A stretch of 64,000 bases of DNA from NCBI RefSeq assembly GCF_033441515.1, contig NZ_JAWQJT010000003.1, forward strand, positions 2,402,864-2,466,863. The letters run 5' to 3'. The DNA comes from Amycolatopsis solani. GTDB taxonomy: Bacteria > Actinomycetota > Actinomycetes > Mycobacteriales > Pseudonocardiaceae. The notes below the pieces were generated by a model. The model was not told where the DNA came from, made no database searches, and was given only the letters and a program-made list of their open reading frames with translations. Positions 51,310 through 60,896 of the stretch are shown piece after piece; the stretch's first letter is position 1; each line of letters opens with the position of its first letter. The position numbers were made by a program, and so were the translations under genes.

Positions 51310-51876
51310 TACGAAGATCGCCCCTGAGCAGCGGGTTCGCCGCGTCGATCATGGCTCGCACGCGGTCAACACCGCATCACCGCCGACCCGCCGCACCAGC
51401 CGCGCAGCTCAGCCGCACGAGCCGGCCCGCCAAGCCACACGGCCTCACCGCAAGAGCGGAACGCGCACATCAGCCGAGCCGCACGAACCACGCACATCCG
51501 CCGCGCGGCTCCCACCACCGGGCGGCCCACTTGCCCGGCTCGGCCGCAACCGCCGGCTGAGCCGAGCCCACCTCGCAAGCCGCGCGAGGCACCCACCCAA
51601 GCTCCGGCCCGGCCCGGCCCGGCCCGGCGTAGGCCAGCCCCGGCCAGCGACCGCCAGCCATGCCGAGCCGACCGCGCGAGCCGCGTCGGCTGCGCCGAAC
51701 CCACCGCGCGAGCCCCAGGCCAGCCCGGCGTAGGCCAGCCCCGGCCAGCGACCGCCGGCTGCGCCGAACCCACCGCGCGAACCGCGCGAGCCGCGTCGGC
51801 TGCGCCGAGCCCACCTCGCGAGCCACGCGGGACACCCACCCACGCGCCAGCCGAGGCTGGCGTCAGCCATTCGTCC
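51310..51876. other. GC-rich spacer with duplicated segments, no gene seen
   Basis: This is a 567-bp gap between the whiB7 upstream region and uvrD2. It holds direct repeats: a 30-bp segment at 51626-51655 and 51727-51756, and a 28-bp segment at 51671-51698 and 51781-51808, plus a run of CCCGG. The frames across it are Ala/Arg/Gly-only, without ribosome-binding sites. Confidence 0.7.
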
Positions 51877-53976
51877 TCAGGACTCCGACGACGCCCGGAC
51901 CACCCCCAGGATCTCCATGCCGAAGCGCTCGAGCTTCGTCGCCCCGATTCCGGAAATCGTCACCAACGCCGCCTCGTCCAGCGGGCGCTGCTCGGCGATC
52001 GCCATCAGCGTCGCGTCGGTGAACACGACGAACGCCGGCACCTTCAACTCCCTGGCCCGGTCGGCGCGCCAGGTTTTGAGGCGGTCGAGGAGGGCCTCGT
52101 CCACTGTGGACGGGCAGCGGGCGCAGCGGCCGAGTTTGACCTCGATCGTCTCCAGGAGGGGGCCGCCGCAGACGCGGCAGCGGGTTTTCGCCGGGTTCGC
52201 CGACATGGGCTTCGGCTGGGCGCGGGCCACGCGGGCGGCCGGGTGGTCCTCCGGGATCAGGCCGTACAAGAACCTGCTGCGGCGGCGGTTGCGGCGGGCT
52301 CCCGGCGTCCGGGCCAGCGCCCACGAGAGCCACAGGTGCTCACGCGCCCGCGTCACGCCGACGTAGAACAGGCGGCGCTCCTCCTCGATCGCGGCTTCGT
52401 CGTCGCCCGCGTGGAGGATCGGCATCGTGCCCTCGGCCAGGCCGACCAGGAACACCGCGTCCCACTCCAGGCCCTTCGCCGCGTGCAGCGACGCCAGCGT
52501 CACGCCCTCGACCGTCGGTGGGTGCTGGGCCGCCGCGCGCTGGTCCAGCTCGGCGCAAAACCGCGGCAGGTCCGCGTCCGCGACCGTCGACGCGAGCTCT
52601 TCGGCCAGCTCGACCAGCGCCAGGAGCGCGTCCCAGCGCTCCTTCGCCGCGCCGCCCGCGGGTGGGGACTCGGTGAGGCCGACGCGGGCCAGCACCGAAC
52701 GCACCGTCGTGACCAGGTCGGAGCTGACGTCGCCGCTCGCGGCCCGGAGCGCCGACATCGCCTGGCGGACCTCGGTCCGGTTGAAGAACCGCTCGCCGCC
52801 GCGGACCAGGTACGGGATGCCGGCGTCGGCCAGCGCCGACTCGTACGCCTCGGACTGGGCGTTCACGCGGTACAGGATCGCGATCTCGCTCGCCGTGACG
52901 CCGCCGTCGAGCAGCTCGCGGATGCGCCGCGCGACGGCCTCGGCTTCGACGGCCTCGTCGTCGAACTCGGCGAAGCGCGGCTCCGGGCCCGGCGGCCGCT
53001 GGCCGATCAGCTTCAGCCGTGAGCCCGCGGGGCGGCCGCGAGCCGCGCCGATCACGCGGTTCGCCAGCGAGACGACCTCGGGCGTCGACCGGTAGTCGCG
53101 CTCGAGGCGGACGACGGTGGCGTCCGGGTAGCGCCGCGTGAACTCCAGCAGCGACTTCGGCGACGCGCCGCCGAAGGAGTAGATGGTCTGGTTGGCGTCG
53201 CCGACGACGGTCAGGTCGTCGCGCCCGCCGAGCCACGCGTCGAGCAGGCGCTGCTGCAGCGGCGTCACGTCCTGGTACTCGTCGACGACGAAGCAGCGGT
53301 AGCGGTCTCGGAACTCCTCGGCGACGACGCCGTGCTCCTCCAGCACCGCCGTCGTGTGGAGCAGGAGGTCGTCGAAGTCGAGCACCTGCGCCGCGTTCTT
53401 CAGCTCTTCGTAGGTCCGGTAGACCTCGGCGATCTGTGCGGCCGGCGCCGGGATGTCCCGCTGGGCGCGCGCGGTGACCGCCGGGTAGTCGTCCGGGCCG
53501 ACCAGCGACGCCTTCGCCCACTCGATCTCACTCGCCAGGTCGCGCAGGACCTCGACCTCGGTGCCGAGTTTCGCCCGGTTCGCGGCCTGGCCGACGAACC
53601 GCAGCTTGTTCTCCATCAAGTCCCACGGCCGGTCGCCGACCACGCGCGGCCAGAAGTACCGGAGCTGACGGCGGGCGGCGGCGTGGAACGTCAGCGCCTG
53701 CGCCGCGTCGACGCCGAGGCCGCGCAGCCGGGTCCGCATCTCGCCCGCGGCCCGCGTCGTGAACGTGACAGCAAGCACCTGACCTGCGGAAACGTGCCCG
53801 GACCTGACCAGGTGGGCGATCCGGTGGGTGATCGTGCGGGTCTTGCCCGTTCCGGCTCCGGCGAGCACGCAGACCGGCCCTCGCGGGGCACTGGCGGCGG
53901 CACGCTGCTCGGGGTCGAGACCGTCGAGCAGGCGGGAATGGCCCTTCGGGGAAAGTACGCCAGTCACGTCCCGCAT
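51877..53976 (-). CDS. uvrD2: Superfamily I DNA helicase UvrD2
   Basis: This is a 699-residue helicase. Walker A is [14 protein letters not shown], motif II is [13 protein letters not shown], motif III is [14 protein letters not shown], motif IV/V is [17 protein letters not shown], and motif VI is [13 protein letters not shown]. The C-terminus has a tetracysteine motif (CRVCGG ... CARCP) and an HRDC domain, the layout of mycobacterial UvrD2. It unwinds DNA in repair. It starts ATG at 53976 (MRDVTGVLS) because the upstream extension is poor Pro/Ser codons. Confidence 0.94.
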   Translation of the reverse strand: MRDVTGVLSPKGHSRLLDGLDPEQRAAASAPRGPVCVLAGAGTGKTRTITHRIAHLVRSGHVSAGQVLAVTFTTRAAGEMRTRLRGLGVDAAQALTFHAAARRQLRYFWPRVVGDRPWDLMENKLRFVGQAANRAKLGTEVEVLRDLASEIEWAKASLVGPDDYPAVTARAQRDIPAPAAQIAEVYRTYEELKNAAQVLDFDDLLLHTTAVLEEHGVVAEEFRDRYRCFVVDEYQDVTPLQQRLLDAWLGGRDDLTVVGDANQTIYSFGGASPKSLLEFTRRYPDATVVRLERDYRSTPEVVSLANRVIGAARGRPAGSRLKLIGQRPPGPEPRFAEFDDEAVEAEAVARRIRELLDGGVTASEIAILYRVNAQSEAYESALADAGIPYLVRGGERFFNRTEVRQAMSALRAASGDVSSDLVTTVRSVLARVGLTESPPAGGAAKERWDALLALVELAEELASTVADADLPRFCAELDQRAAAQHPPTVEGVTLASLHAAKGLEWDAVFLVGLAEGTMPILHAGDDEAAIEEERRLFYVGVTRAREHLWLSWALARTPGARRNRRRSRFLYGLIPEDHPAARVARAQPKPMSANPAKTRCRVCGGPLLETIEVKLGRCARCPSTVDEALLDRLKTWRADRARELKVPAFVVFTDATLMAIAEQRPLDEAALVTISGIGATKLERFGMEILGVVRASSES

Positions 53977-54032
53977 CCTCGCAGAGGGGGACGGGGAATC
54001 GGGGCAGGGGCACGCGGCCGTATCCTGGTCAT

Positions 54033-54761
54033 ATGGCGGGACAGCAGGACAAGGAAGCGGCCAAGCAGGCCAAGAAGGAGAAGCGCGCGGCGAGCAAGGC
54101 ACGTCGTGGCCAGCTCTTCGAGGCCTTCAAGATGCAGCGCAAGGAAGACCCGTGGCTCATCCCGTGGATGGCCGGCTCGATCGTCGTCGTCGCCGGCGTC
54201 CTGTTCGGGATCGGGTTCTTCTTCGACTCGCAGTGGGTGCTGCTGCCGCTGGGCATCGTGCTCGGCGCCCTGCTCGCCATGATCATCTTCGGCAGGCGCG
54301 TCCAGAAGACCGTCTACTCGAAGGCCGACGGCCAGCCCGGCGCCGCGGCGTGGGCGCTGGAGAACCTCCGCGGCAAGTGGAAGGTGACGCCGACCGTCGC
54401 GGCGACGACGCAGCTCGACGCGGTGCACCGCGTGCTGGGCGGCCCGGGCGTGGTGCTGGTCGCCGAGGGCGCGCCGCACCGCGTGAAGACGCTCCTCGCC
54501 CAGGAGAAGAAGCGCGTCTCCCGCCTGATCGGCGAGACGCCGATCTACGACGTGATCATCGGGCACGAAGACAAGCAGATCCCGCTGAAGAAGCTCCAGG
54601 GCTACCTGATGAAGCTGCCGCGCAACCTCAAGCCCGCCCAGGTCGACGCCCTCGAGGCGAAGCTCGCCGCCCTCGGCAACCGCGGCGCGGCGATGCCGAA
54701 GGGCCCGATGCCGGCCGGCGCGAAGATGCGCAACGTCCAGCGGACGATCCGCCGCCGCTGA
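54033..54761 (+). CDS. DUF4191 membrane protein
   Basis: This is a 242-residue protein: a Lys/Ala-rich N-terminal helix ([19 protein letters not shown]), two membrane helices (~45-65 and ~70-90), then a cytoplasmic domain ([34 protein letters not shown]). The family is conserved in actinobacteria next to glnA (Rv2219 by order); its function is unknown. It converges on the RDD gene, with a strong two-way terminator between. Confidence 0.88.
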   Translation: MAGQQDKEAAKQAKKEKRAASKARRGQLFEAFKMQRKEDPWLIPWMAGSIVVVAGVLFGIGFFFDSQWVLLPLGIVLGALLAMIIFGRRVQKTVYSKADGQPGAAAWALENLRGKWKVTPTVAATTQLDAVHRVLGGPGVVLVAEGAPHRVKTLLAQEKKRVSRLIGETPIYDVIIGHEDKQIPLKKLQGYLMKLPRNLKPAQVDALEAKLAALGNRGAAMPKGPMPAGAKMRNVQRTIRRR

Positions 54762-54773
54762 CCCCCGCAGCCG

Positions 54774-54809
54774 AAAAGGCCCCCGTCCGGTTCCGGACGG
54801 GGGCCTTTT
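54774..54809. terminator. Bidirectional intrinsic terminator
   Basis: There are perfect 17-bp arms (54774-54790 and 54793-54809) with A-run and T-run ends, between the convergent DUF4191 and RDD genes. Confidence 0.92.
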
Positions 54810-54816
54810 CCGTGGT

Positions 54817-55302
54817 TCAGCGCAGCCGGACGACGACGGTGCCGGTCAGCCGGTCCAGCCAGCTGCGGCCGTCGGCGTTGCGGACCGCCGCCGGGATGAT
54901 GAAGAACGTCAGCACCGCCCGGACCAGCGCGCGCGGCGGGCCGAGGAGCGCGGCGCCGTCGAGGCGGGCGACGCGGATGCCGACGACGCCCATGCCGGGG
55001 GTGAAGCCGAAGAAGCCGGCGGACACGACGGAGATGATCGCCCACACCCCGCCGGACCAGAGGTTGAACGCCTGCATCGCGGCCGAGTCCTGCAGGCTCG
55101 GGTGCAGGAAGATGGCCGTGACCAGGGCCGCGACGACGAGGTCGACGATCAGCCCGAGCAGCCGCGCACCCCCGGTCGCCGCCGAGCCGACGCCCGACTC
55201 GGGCAATCCGAATTTCTCGCCCGGCCACCGGGAGCCGTCTCTAGCCTCGGCTTGCCCGCCCTCGCCGGTGCCGGGCAGCCATTCACCGGTCCATCTCGCC
55301 AC
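54817..55302 (-). CDS. RDD-family membrane protein
   Basis: This is a 161-residue protein starting GTG at 55302 (VARWTGEWLPG). A soluble N-part is followed by three membrane helices with the family's Arg-Asp-type residues (GGARLLGLIVDLVVAAL, TPGMGVVGIRVARLDG, SWLDRLTGTVVV). The family's role is uncertain (ion exchange suggested in other groups). By order it is Rv2219A, always by glnA. The start is divergent from glnA. Confidence 0.86.
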   Translation of the reverse strand: MARWTGEWLPGTGEGGQAEARDGSRWPGEKFGLPESGVGSAATGGARLLGLIVDLVVAALVTAIFLHPSLQDSAAMQAFNLWSGGVWAIISVVSAGFFGFTPGMGVVGIRVARLDGAALLGPPRALVRAVLTFFIIPAAVRNADGRSWLDRLTGTVVVRLR

Positions 55303-55369
55303 CCGTCTAGGGTATGCCGGTGGCGCGGAACACATCCGACCTGGTCGGATACCCGATATCGACCACCCG

Positions 55370-55407
55370 TTAACACCGGCGAAACATATGGGTGACGGAC
55401 GGGCAAC
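55370..55407 (+). promoter_or_regulatory. GlnR box upstream of glnA
   Basis: Four half-sites with 6-bp gaps: TTAAC (55370-55374), GAAAC (55381-55385), GTGAC (55392-55396), GCAAC (55403-55407). This matches the actinobacterial GlnR pattern gTnAC-N6-GaAAC twice over. It lies ~70 bp before the glnA start, so glnA is very likely under nitrogen control by GlnR. Confidence 0.82.
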
Positions 55408-55475
55408 ACCGCACTTTTAGCGTGAGCCGAAGAGAGCACTGCCGTACGAGCTCGAACGAGAAGGAGTCACCGAGG

Positions 55476-56900
55476 GTGCCCACTACTCCAGACGACATCC
55501 AGCGCCTCATCGCCGACCAGGACGTCGAAGTCGTCGACGTCCAGTTCTGCGACCTGCCCGGCGTGATGCAGCACTTCACGGTCCCCGCCAAGGCCTTCAC
55601 CGAAGAGGCTTTCGAAGAGGGTCTCGCGTTCGACGGCAGCTCGGTGCGCGGTTTCCAGTCCATCCACGAGTCCGACATGCTGCTCCTGCCGGACGCGGAG
55701 ACGGCGCGGATCGACCCGTTCCGCAAGGCGAAGACGCTCGCGCTCAACTTCTTCGTGCACGACCCGTTCACGCGCGAGGCGTACAGCCGTGACCCGCGCA
55801 ACATCGCGCGCAAGGCCGAGCAGTACATCGCCGAGTACGGCGTCGCCGACAACGTGTACTTCGGTCCCGAAGCCGAGTTCTACATCTTCGACTCGATCCG
55901 CTTCGACTCCGCCGAGCACGCCTCCTTCCACGAGATCGACTCGATCGAGGGCTGGTGGAACACCGGCACCGACGAGGTGGGCGGCAACCAGGGCTACAAG
56001 ACGAAGTTCAAGGGCGGCTACTTCCCCGTCCCGCCGGTCGACCACTTCGCCGACCTGCGCGACGACATCGTCCGCAACCTGACGAACATCGGTTTCGAGA
56101 TCGAGCGCGCGCACCACGAGGTGGGCACCGCCGGCCAGACCGAGATCAACTACAAGTTCAACACGCTGCTGCACGCGGCCGACGACCTGCAGTTGTTCAA
56201 GTACATCGTGAAGAACACGGTGTTCGCGGCGGGCAAGACGGCGACGTTCATGCCGAAGCCCCTCGCCGGCGACAACGGCTCGGGCATGCACTGCCACCAG
56301 TCGCTGTGGAAGGACGGCCAGCCGCTGTTCCACGACGAGTCGGGCTACGCCGGCCTGTCGGACACCGCGCGCCACTACATCGGCGGCCTGCTGAAGCACG
56401 CCCCGAGCCTGCTGGCCTTCACGAACCCGACGGTGAACTCCTACCACCGCCTGGTCCCGGGCTTCGAGGCCCCGGTTTCGCTGGTCTACTCGCAGCGCAA
56501 CCGCTCGGCCTGCGTCCGCATCCCGATCACGGGCAACAACCCGAAGGCCAAGCGCGCCGAGTTCCGCTGCCCGGACTCGTCGGGCAACCCGTACCTGGCC
56601 TTCTCGGCGATGATGATGGCCGGCCTCGACGGCATCAAGAACAAGATCGAGCCGCCGGAGCCGATCGACAAGGACCTCTACGAGCTCCCGCCCGAGGAGG
56701 CCAAGGACGTCAAGCTGGTCCCGGGCGACCTGGGCACGGTCCTCGACACGCTGGAAGCCGACCACGAGTACCTCCTCGAGGGCGGCGTCTTCACGCCGGA
56801 CGTGATCGACACGTGGATCTCGTACAAGCGCGAGAACGAGATCGACCCGCTGCGCCTGCGCCCGCACCCGTACGAGTTCAGCCTGTACTACGACGTGTGA
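55476..56900 (+). CDS. glnA: Glutamine synthetase type I
   Basis: This is a 474-residue enzyme making L-glutamine from glutamate, ammonia and ATP. Conserved parts are [17 protein letters not shown], the metal and glutamate site [21 protein letters not shown], and the Asn/Arg loop NRSACVRIP. The adenylylation site is in [11 protein letters not shown] (Tyr), a GSI-beta feature; its modifying enzyme glnE is 1 kb away. The GTG start at 55476 has AAGGAG ten bases ahead. It is behind a GlnR box. Confidence 0.96.
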   Translation: MPTTPDDIQRLIADQDVEVVDVQFCDLPGVMQHFTVPAKAFTEEAFEEGLAFDGSSVRGFQSIHESDMLLLPDAETARIDPFRKAKTLALNFFVHDPFTREAYSRDPRNIARKAEQYIAEYGVADNVYFGPEAEFYIFDSIRFDSAEHASFHEIDSIEGWWNTGTDEVGGNQGYKTKFKGGYFPVPPVDHFADLRDDIVRNLTNIGFEIERAHHEVGTAGQTEINYKFNTLLHAADDLQLFKYIVKNTVFAAGKTATFMPKPLAGDNGSGMHCHQSLWKDGQPLFHDESGYAGLSDTARHYIGGLLKHAPSLLAFTNPTVNSYHRLVPGFEAPVSLVYSQRNRSACVRIPITGNNPKAKRAEFRCPDSSGNPYLAFSAMMMAGLDGIKNKIEPPEPIDKDLYELPPEEAKDVKLVPGDLGTVLDTLEADHEYLLEGGVFTPDVIDTWISYKRENEIDPLRLRPHPYEFSLYYDV

Positions 56901-56969
56901 TCCGGTAACCCGGCCAAGGTCACGCCGGCGGTGAGGTGCGAAGAGCCCTCGCCGCCGGCGTTTCTCGGT

Positions 56970-57455
56970 TCAGCGCAGGTCGAGCCACATGATGCGGAGG
57001 CCCACGTCGCCGTGGGAAGGGTGGCGGAACGCGCCCGGGGCCACGCCCAGCGTCGTGAAGCCCAGGCTTTCGTACAACTTGACCGCCGCCGTGTTCGTGT
57101 CCACCACCGCGTTGAACTGGATCGCCGCGAATCCCGCCGAACGGGCCCACGCGATCATGTCCGTCGTCAGGGCCCGGCCCACTCCCCGGCCGCGGGCGGA
57201 AGCCGCGACCATCAGGCTGCCCGAAGCGATGTGGCTGCCCGGGCCCGGGCGGTTGGCGTACATGTTCGCCGTTCCCAGCACCGAGTCACCTTCGGCGAAG
57301 ACCACCGTGCGGGCCGGTGCGGGCAGCAGCCACGAACGCCGGGCCGCGTCCGGCGAAAGTGCCGGGTCGTACGGCATCGTCTCCTGCGCCGTGACGACGT
57401 CCTCGATGATCGGCCAGATCGACGGCCAGTCGGTGGCGGTCGCCGGGCGGATCAT
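56970..57455 (-). CDS. GNAT-family N-acetyltransferase
   Basis: This is a 161-residue protein. The acetyl-CoA-binding motif A is SLMVAASARGRGVGRALTTDMI (R-G-x-G-x-G type), followed by the LYESLGF motif near the end. The acceptor is unknown; related proteins acetylate small amines or antibiotics. Its ATG overlaps the thioesterase stop (ATGA at 57452-57455). Confidence 0.86.
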   Translation of the reverse strand: MIRPATATDWPSIWPIIEDVVTAQETMPYDPALSPDAARRSWLLPAPARTVVFAEGDSVLGTANMYANRPGPGSHIASGSLMVAASARGRGVGRALTTDMIAWARSAGFAAIQFNAVVDTNTAAVKLYESLGFTTLGVAPGAFRHPSHGDVGLRIMWLDLR

Positions 57456-57877
57456 TCCGCGGTCGAGAGCACGCGGAGGTCCGCGCCCGCGGCTTCGAAG
57501 CGGCCGCGCGGGTCCGGGACCAGCTTGCGGAGCTCCAGGTCCATCAGGCCGAGCGTGCAGGTGATCTCCGCGGCCACCGTGCCGTCGAGCTTGAGGATGG
57601 TCGAGTCCATCTTGAACGTCTTGCCGCTGCCGAACTTGACGTCGCACGTCACGTCGACCTCGTCGCCCGCGCGCAGCTCCCGGCGGAACACCACGTGCGT
57701 CTCCAGCAGCACCGACGCCACGCCGGGCAGGCCCTTGAGCGCGTTCGCCTTCTCCAGCAGCTCGAGCCGGGAAACCTCGGCGTAGGAGTGGTAGACGGCG
57801 TGGTTGAGGTGGCCCAGGGTGTCCAGCTCGTAGTGCCGGACCTTGATCCGGGTCCGGAAGGGCTCGCGATCGGTCAC
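57452..57877 (-). CDS. Acyl-CoA thioesterase, 4HBT hotdog fold
   Basis: This is a 141-residue hotdog-fold protein. The active-site region is RHYELDTLGHLNHAVYHSYAEV, with the Asp/Asn-His pattern of 4-hydroxybenzoyl-CoA thioesterases, then VVFRRELRAGDEV. It would cut acyl-CoA thioesters; the substrate is unknown. It starts GTG at 57877, 14 bp after the glnE stop, and couples to the GNAT gene, so all three may be one transcript. Confidence 0.87.
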   Translation of the reverse strand: MTDREPFRTRIKVRHYELDTLGHLNHAVYHSYAEVSRLELLEKANALKGLPGVASVLLETHVVFRRELRAGDEVDVTCDVKFGSGKTFKMDSTILKLDGTVAAEITCTLGLMDLELRKLVPDPRGRFEAAGADLRVLSTAE

Positions 57878-57891
57878 CCGCCCACTGTAGG

Positions 57892-60867
57892 TCAGGCCTC
57901 GTAGAACAAGTGCTCCACCACGGTGTGCGCCCGCCGCGTGATGCGGCGGTACGTGTCGAGGAACTCGCCGGGATCGTCCGTCGCCGGGTGGCCGAGCACG
58001 CTGGCCACCGCCGTCAGGTCGCGGCCCGAACCCGGGACCTCGTCGACCGCCTTGCCGCGGACCAGCATGCCCGCGTTGCGGACCCGGGTCGCCAGCAGCC
58101 ACGCCTCGCGCAGCGACGCCGCTTCGGACTCCGTGGCCAGACCCGCGCCCGGGAGCACCGCCAGCGCGTCCAGCGTCGACGTCGTCCGCAAGCCCGGTAC
58201 CGAACACGCGTGCTGGAGCTGGAGGAGCTGGACCGTCCACTCGACGTCGGCGAGGCCGCCCCGGCCCAGTTTCGTGTGGCGCGTCGGGTCGGCGCCGCGG
58301 GGCATCCGTTCCGTCTCCACGCGCGCCTTGATGCGGCGGATCTCGCGCGCCTTCGTCGCATCCAAGCCGTTTTCGGGGTAGCGGATCGGGTCGATCATCG
58401 CGATGAACCGCTCGCCGAGGTCGTCGTCGCCCGCGACGAACCGGGCGCGCAGCAGCGCCTGCGCCTCCCACACCTCGCCCCAGCGGGCGTAGTAGGCGCG
58501 GTACGACTCGAGCGTGCGCACCAGCGGCCCGCTCCGGCCCTCGGGCCGCAGGTCGGCGTCGACGACCAGGGCCGGGTCGGAGCTCGGCGCGCCCAGCATC
58601 TTCCGGACGCTCTCCGCCACCGACGACGCGAACTTCACCGCGTCGGCGTCCGAGACCCCTTCGGACGGTTCGCACACGAAGAGGACGTCGGCGTCGGAGC
58701 CGTAGCCGAGTTCGGCGCCGCCGAGGCGGCCCATCCCGATCACGGCGATGCGGGCCGGCGTCTTGCCCAGCTCGGCCTGGCGCTGGCGGAACGCCGCGGC
58801 CAGCGCGCCCTGGAGCACGGCCACCCAGACGCTGGACAGCGCTTCGCAGACTTCGGGCACGTCGAGCAGGCCGAGCAGGTCCGCGCAGGCGACGCGCAGC
58901 AGTTCGTGCCGGCGCAGCGAGCGCGCCGCGGCGACGGCGGCGTTCACCCCCGGCTGACGGCGGACGGTGGCGCGCAACGACGTCGCGACCTCGGCGGGCG
59001 TGCGGCCCAGCAACCGGGCCGGGTCGCCGAGCAGGCGCAGCACCTCGGGGGCGCGGACCAGCAGGTCCGGCACCAGCCGCGAGGTGCCGAGCAGCAGTGC
59101 CAGGTTCTCGACGACCGTGCCCTCGTCCCGCAGCACCCGCAGGTACCACGGCGTGTCCTCGAGCGCCTCCGACACCTTCCGGTACGACAGCAGCCCGCCG
59201 TCGGGATCGGGTGTGTCCGCGAGGAGGTCGAGCAGCACCGGCAGCAGCGCCTGCTGGATCGCCGCACGGCGCGAGACGCCCGAGGTGAGGGCCTTGATGT
59301 GCTGCAGCGCCCCGTCGGGCGCGGTGTAGCCGAGCGCGGCGAGGCGGCTGGCGGCCTGCTTGGTGGTCAGGCGCAGCGCCTCGGTCGGCACGTTCGCGAC
59401 CGACTGCAGCAGCGGCCGGTAGAAGATCTTTTCGTGCAGGCGCCGGATGCCCTGGCCGTGCCGCCGGAACTCGGCGAGCAGCGCGTCGCCGGGGCTCTTG
59501 CCGCCGGTCGGCTTGATCCCGCTGGCGCGGGCGAGGATGCGCAGCTCGCCGGTCTCCGACGCGGCCGGGAACAGGTGCGTCCGGCGCAGCCGCCGCAGCT
59601 GCAGGCGGTGTTCGAGCATCCGCAGGAACTCGTACGACGCGCCCAGCTCGGCCGCGTCCTGGCGGCCGACGTAGCCGCCCTCACCGAGCGCCGCGAGTGC
59701 GTCCATCGTGGACGGCGAGCGCAGGTCCGCGTCGATCCGGCCGTGCACGAGCTGCAGCAGCTGGACGGCGAATTCGACGTCCCGCAGGCCGCCGCGGCCG
59801 AGCTTCAGCTCACGCTCGGCGTGCTCGGACGGCACGTGGCCCTCGACGCGGCGGCGCATCTGCTGCACCTCGTCGACGAAGTTGTCCCGGTCGGCCGCCG
59901 ACCACACCAACGGCGCGACCATCTCGGCGTACTGACGGCCGAGCTCGGCGTCGCCGGCCACCGGGCGCGCCTTGAGCAGTGCCTGGAACTCCCAGGTCTT
60001 GGCCCACTTCTGGTAGTAGCCCTGGTGGCTTTCCAGGGTGCGGACGAGCGCGCCGGCCTTGCCTTCGGGGCGCAGCGCCGCGTCGACCTCGAAGCACGCC
60101 TTGCCGACGACGCGCATCATCGTGCTCGCCAGCCTCGTGGCCGCGCCGAGATCGCCTTCGCCGACGAAGATGACGTCGACGTCGCTGACGTAGTTGAGCT
60201 CCCGGCCACCGCACTTGCCCATGGCGATCACGGCGAGAGTGCCCTCGGCCGGCTTCCCGACCTCGGCCTCGGCGACGACCAGCCCGGCGGCCAGCGCGGC
60301 TTCCGCGAGCTCGGTCAGCTGGGCCGCGACCTCGGCGTAGCGCGGGTACTCGAGCCCCGGTTCGACGAAGTGGCCGAGGTCGGCGGCGGCGATGCCGAGC
60401 AGCTGGCCGCGGTAGCCGATCTTGAGCGCCTGCTCGGCTTCGAGCCCGGTCAGCACGGAGCCGTCGGCACGCACGAGGGCCGAGCGCAGGGCTTCGCGGT
60501 AGCAGGCGGAATCGGTGCACTTGTCACCCGTGAGCGCGTGCCACTGGTCCGGGTTGGCGGCGAGGAAGTCGGCGAGCGCGGTCGACGTGCCCAGCACGCC
60601 GAGGAGCCGGCCGCGGAACGTCCGGTTGGCGCGCAGCTGTTCTTCGAGGCGCGTCCACTCGGCGTCGTCGGCCTCGCGGATGCGGTCCAGACCACGCAGC
60701 GCGAGGTCCGGGTCGGCGGCGCGGGACAGCGCCGCGAGCACGTCGGCGGCCGAAGCGACCGGGCCGGCGTCGTCCCACCAGCCGGCCGCGCGCAACTGAC
60801 CCTCGGCACGGGCATCGGTGAAGCCGTACCTCGCCGCCGAAGCGGTCGTTCGCGCGCGGTCTGCCAT
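57892..60867 (-). CDS. glnE: Bifunctional glutamine synthetase adenylyltransferase/deadenylylase
   Basis: This is a 991-residue two-headed enzyme that adds AMP to GlnA Tyr or removes it, tuning glutamine synthetase to nitrogen supply. Both nucleotidyltransferase cores are visible: ELNYVSDVDVIFVGE in the N-half and ELGYGSDADVLFVCE in the C-half. Each is followed by the RPEGK/RPEGRSGPLVRT and KLGRGGL(R/A)DVE motifs. The ATG is at 60867 (a GTG one codon up). It lies close to glnA, as in mycobacteria. Confidence 0.96.
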   Translation of the reverse strand: MADRARTTASAARYGFTDARAEGQLRAAGWWDDAGPVASAADVLAALSRAADPDLALRGLDRIREADDAEWTRLEEQLRANRTFRGRLLGVLGTSTALADFLAANPDQWHALTGDKCTDSACYREALRSALVRADGSVLTGLEAEQALKIGYRGQLLGIAAADLGHFVEPGLEYPRYAEVAAQLTELAEAALAAGLVVAEAEVGKPAEGTLAVIAMGKCGGRELNYVSDVDVIFVGEGDLGAATRLASTMMRVVGKACFEVDAALRPEGKAGALVRTLESHQGYYQKWAKTWEFQALLKARPVAGDAELGRQYAEMVAPLVWSAADRDNFVDEVQQMRRRVEGHVPSEHAERELKLGRGGLRDVEFAVQLLQLVHGRIDADLRSPSTMDALAALGEGGYVGRQDAAELGASYEFLRMLEHRLQLRRLRRTHLFPAASETGELRILARASGIKPTGGKSPGDALLAEFRRHGQGIRRLHEKIFYRPLLQSVANVPTEALRLTTKQAASRLAALGYTAPDGALQHIKALTSGVSRRAAIQQALLPVLLDLLADTPDPDGGLLSYRKVSEALEDTPWYLRVLRDEGTVVENLALLLGTSRLVPDLLVRAPEVLRLLGDPARLLGRTPAEVATSLRATVRRQPGVNAAVAAARSLRRHELLRVACADLLGLLDVPEVCEALSSVWVAVLQGALAAAFRQRQAELGKTPARIAVIGMGRLGGAELGYGSDADVLFVCEPSEGVSDADAVKFASSVAESVRKMLGAPSSDPALVVDADLRPEGRSGPLVRTLESYRAYYARWGEVWEAQALLRARFVAGDDDLGERFIAMIDPIRYPENGLDATKAREIRRIKARVETERMPRGADPTRHTKLGRGGLADVEWTVQLLQLQHACSVPGLRTTSTLDALAVLPGAGLATESEAASLREAWLLATRVRNAGMLVRGKAVDEVPGSGRDLTAVASVLGHPATDDPGEFLDTYRRITRRAHTVVEHLFYEA

Positions 60868-60896
60868 CACCGACCACCGTAGCCGGGGAATCCGGC

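Noticed and set aside
57910..60882. 990-residue forward frame opposite glnE
   Set aside because: It is an antisense shadow caused by codon bias in high-GC DNA; the minus-strand glnE has all family motifs.
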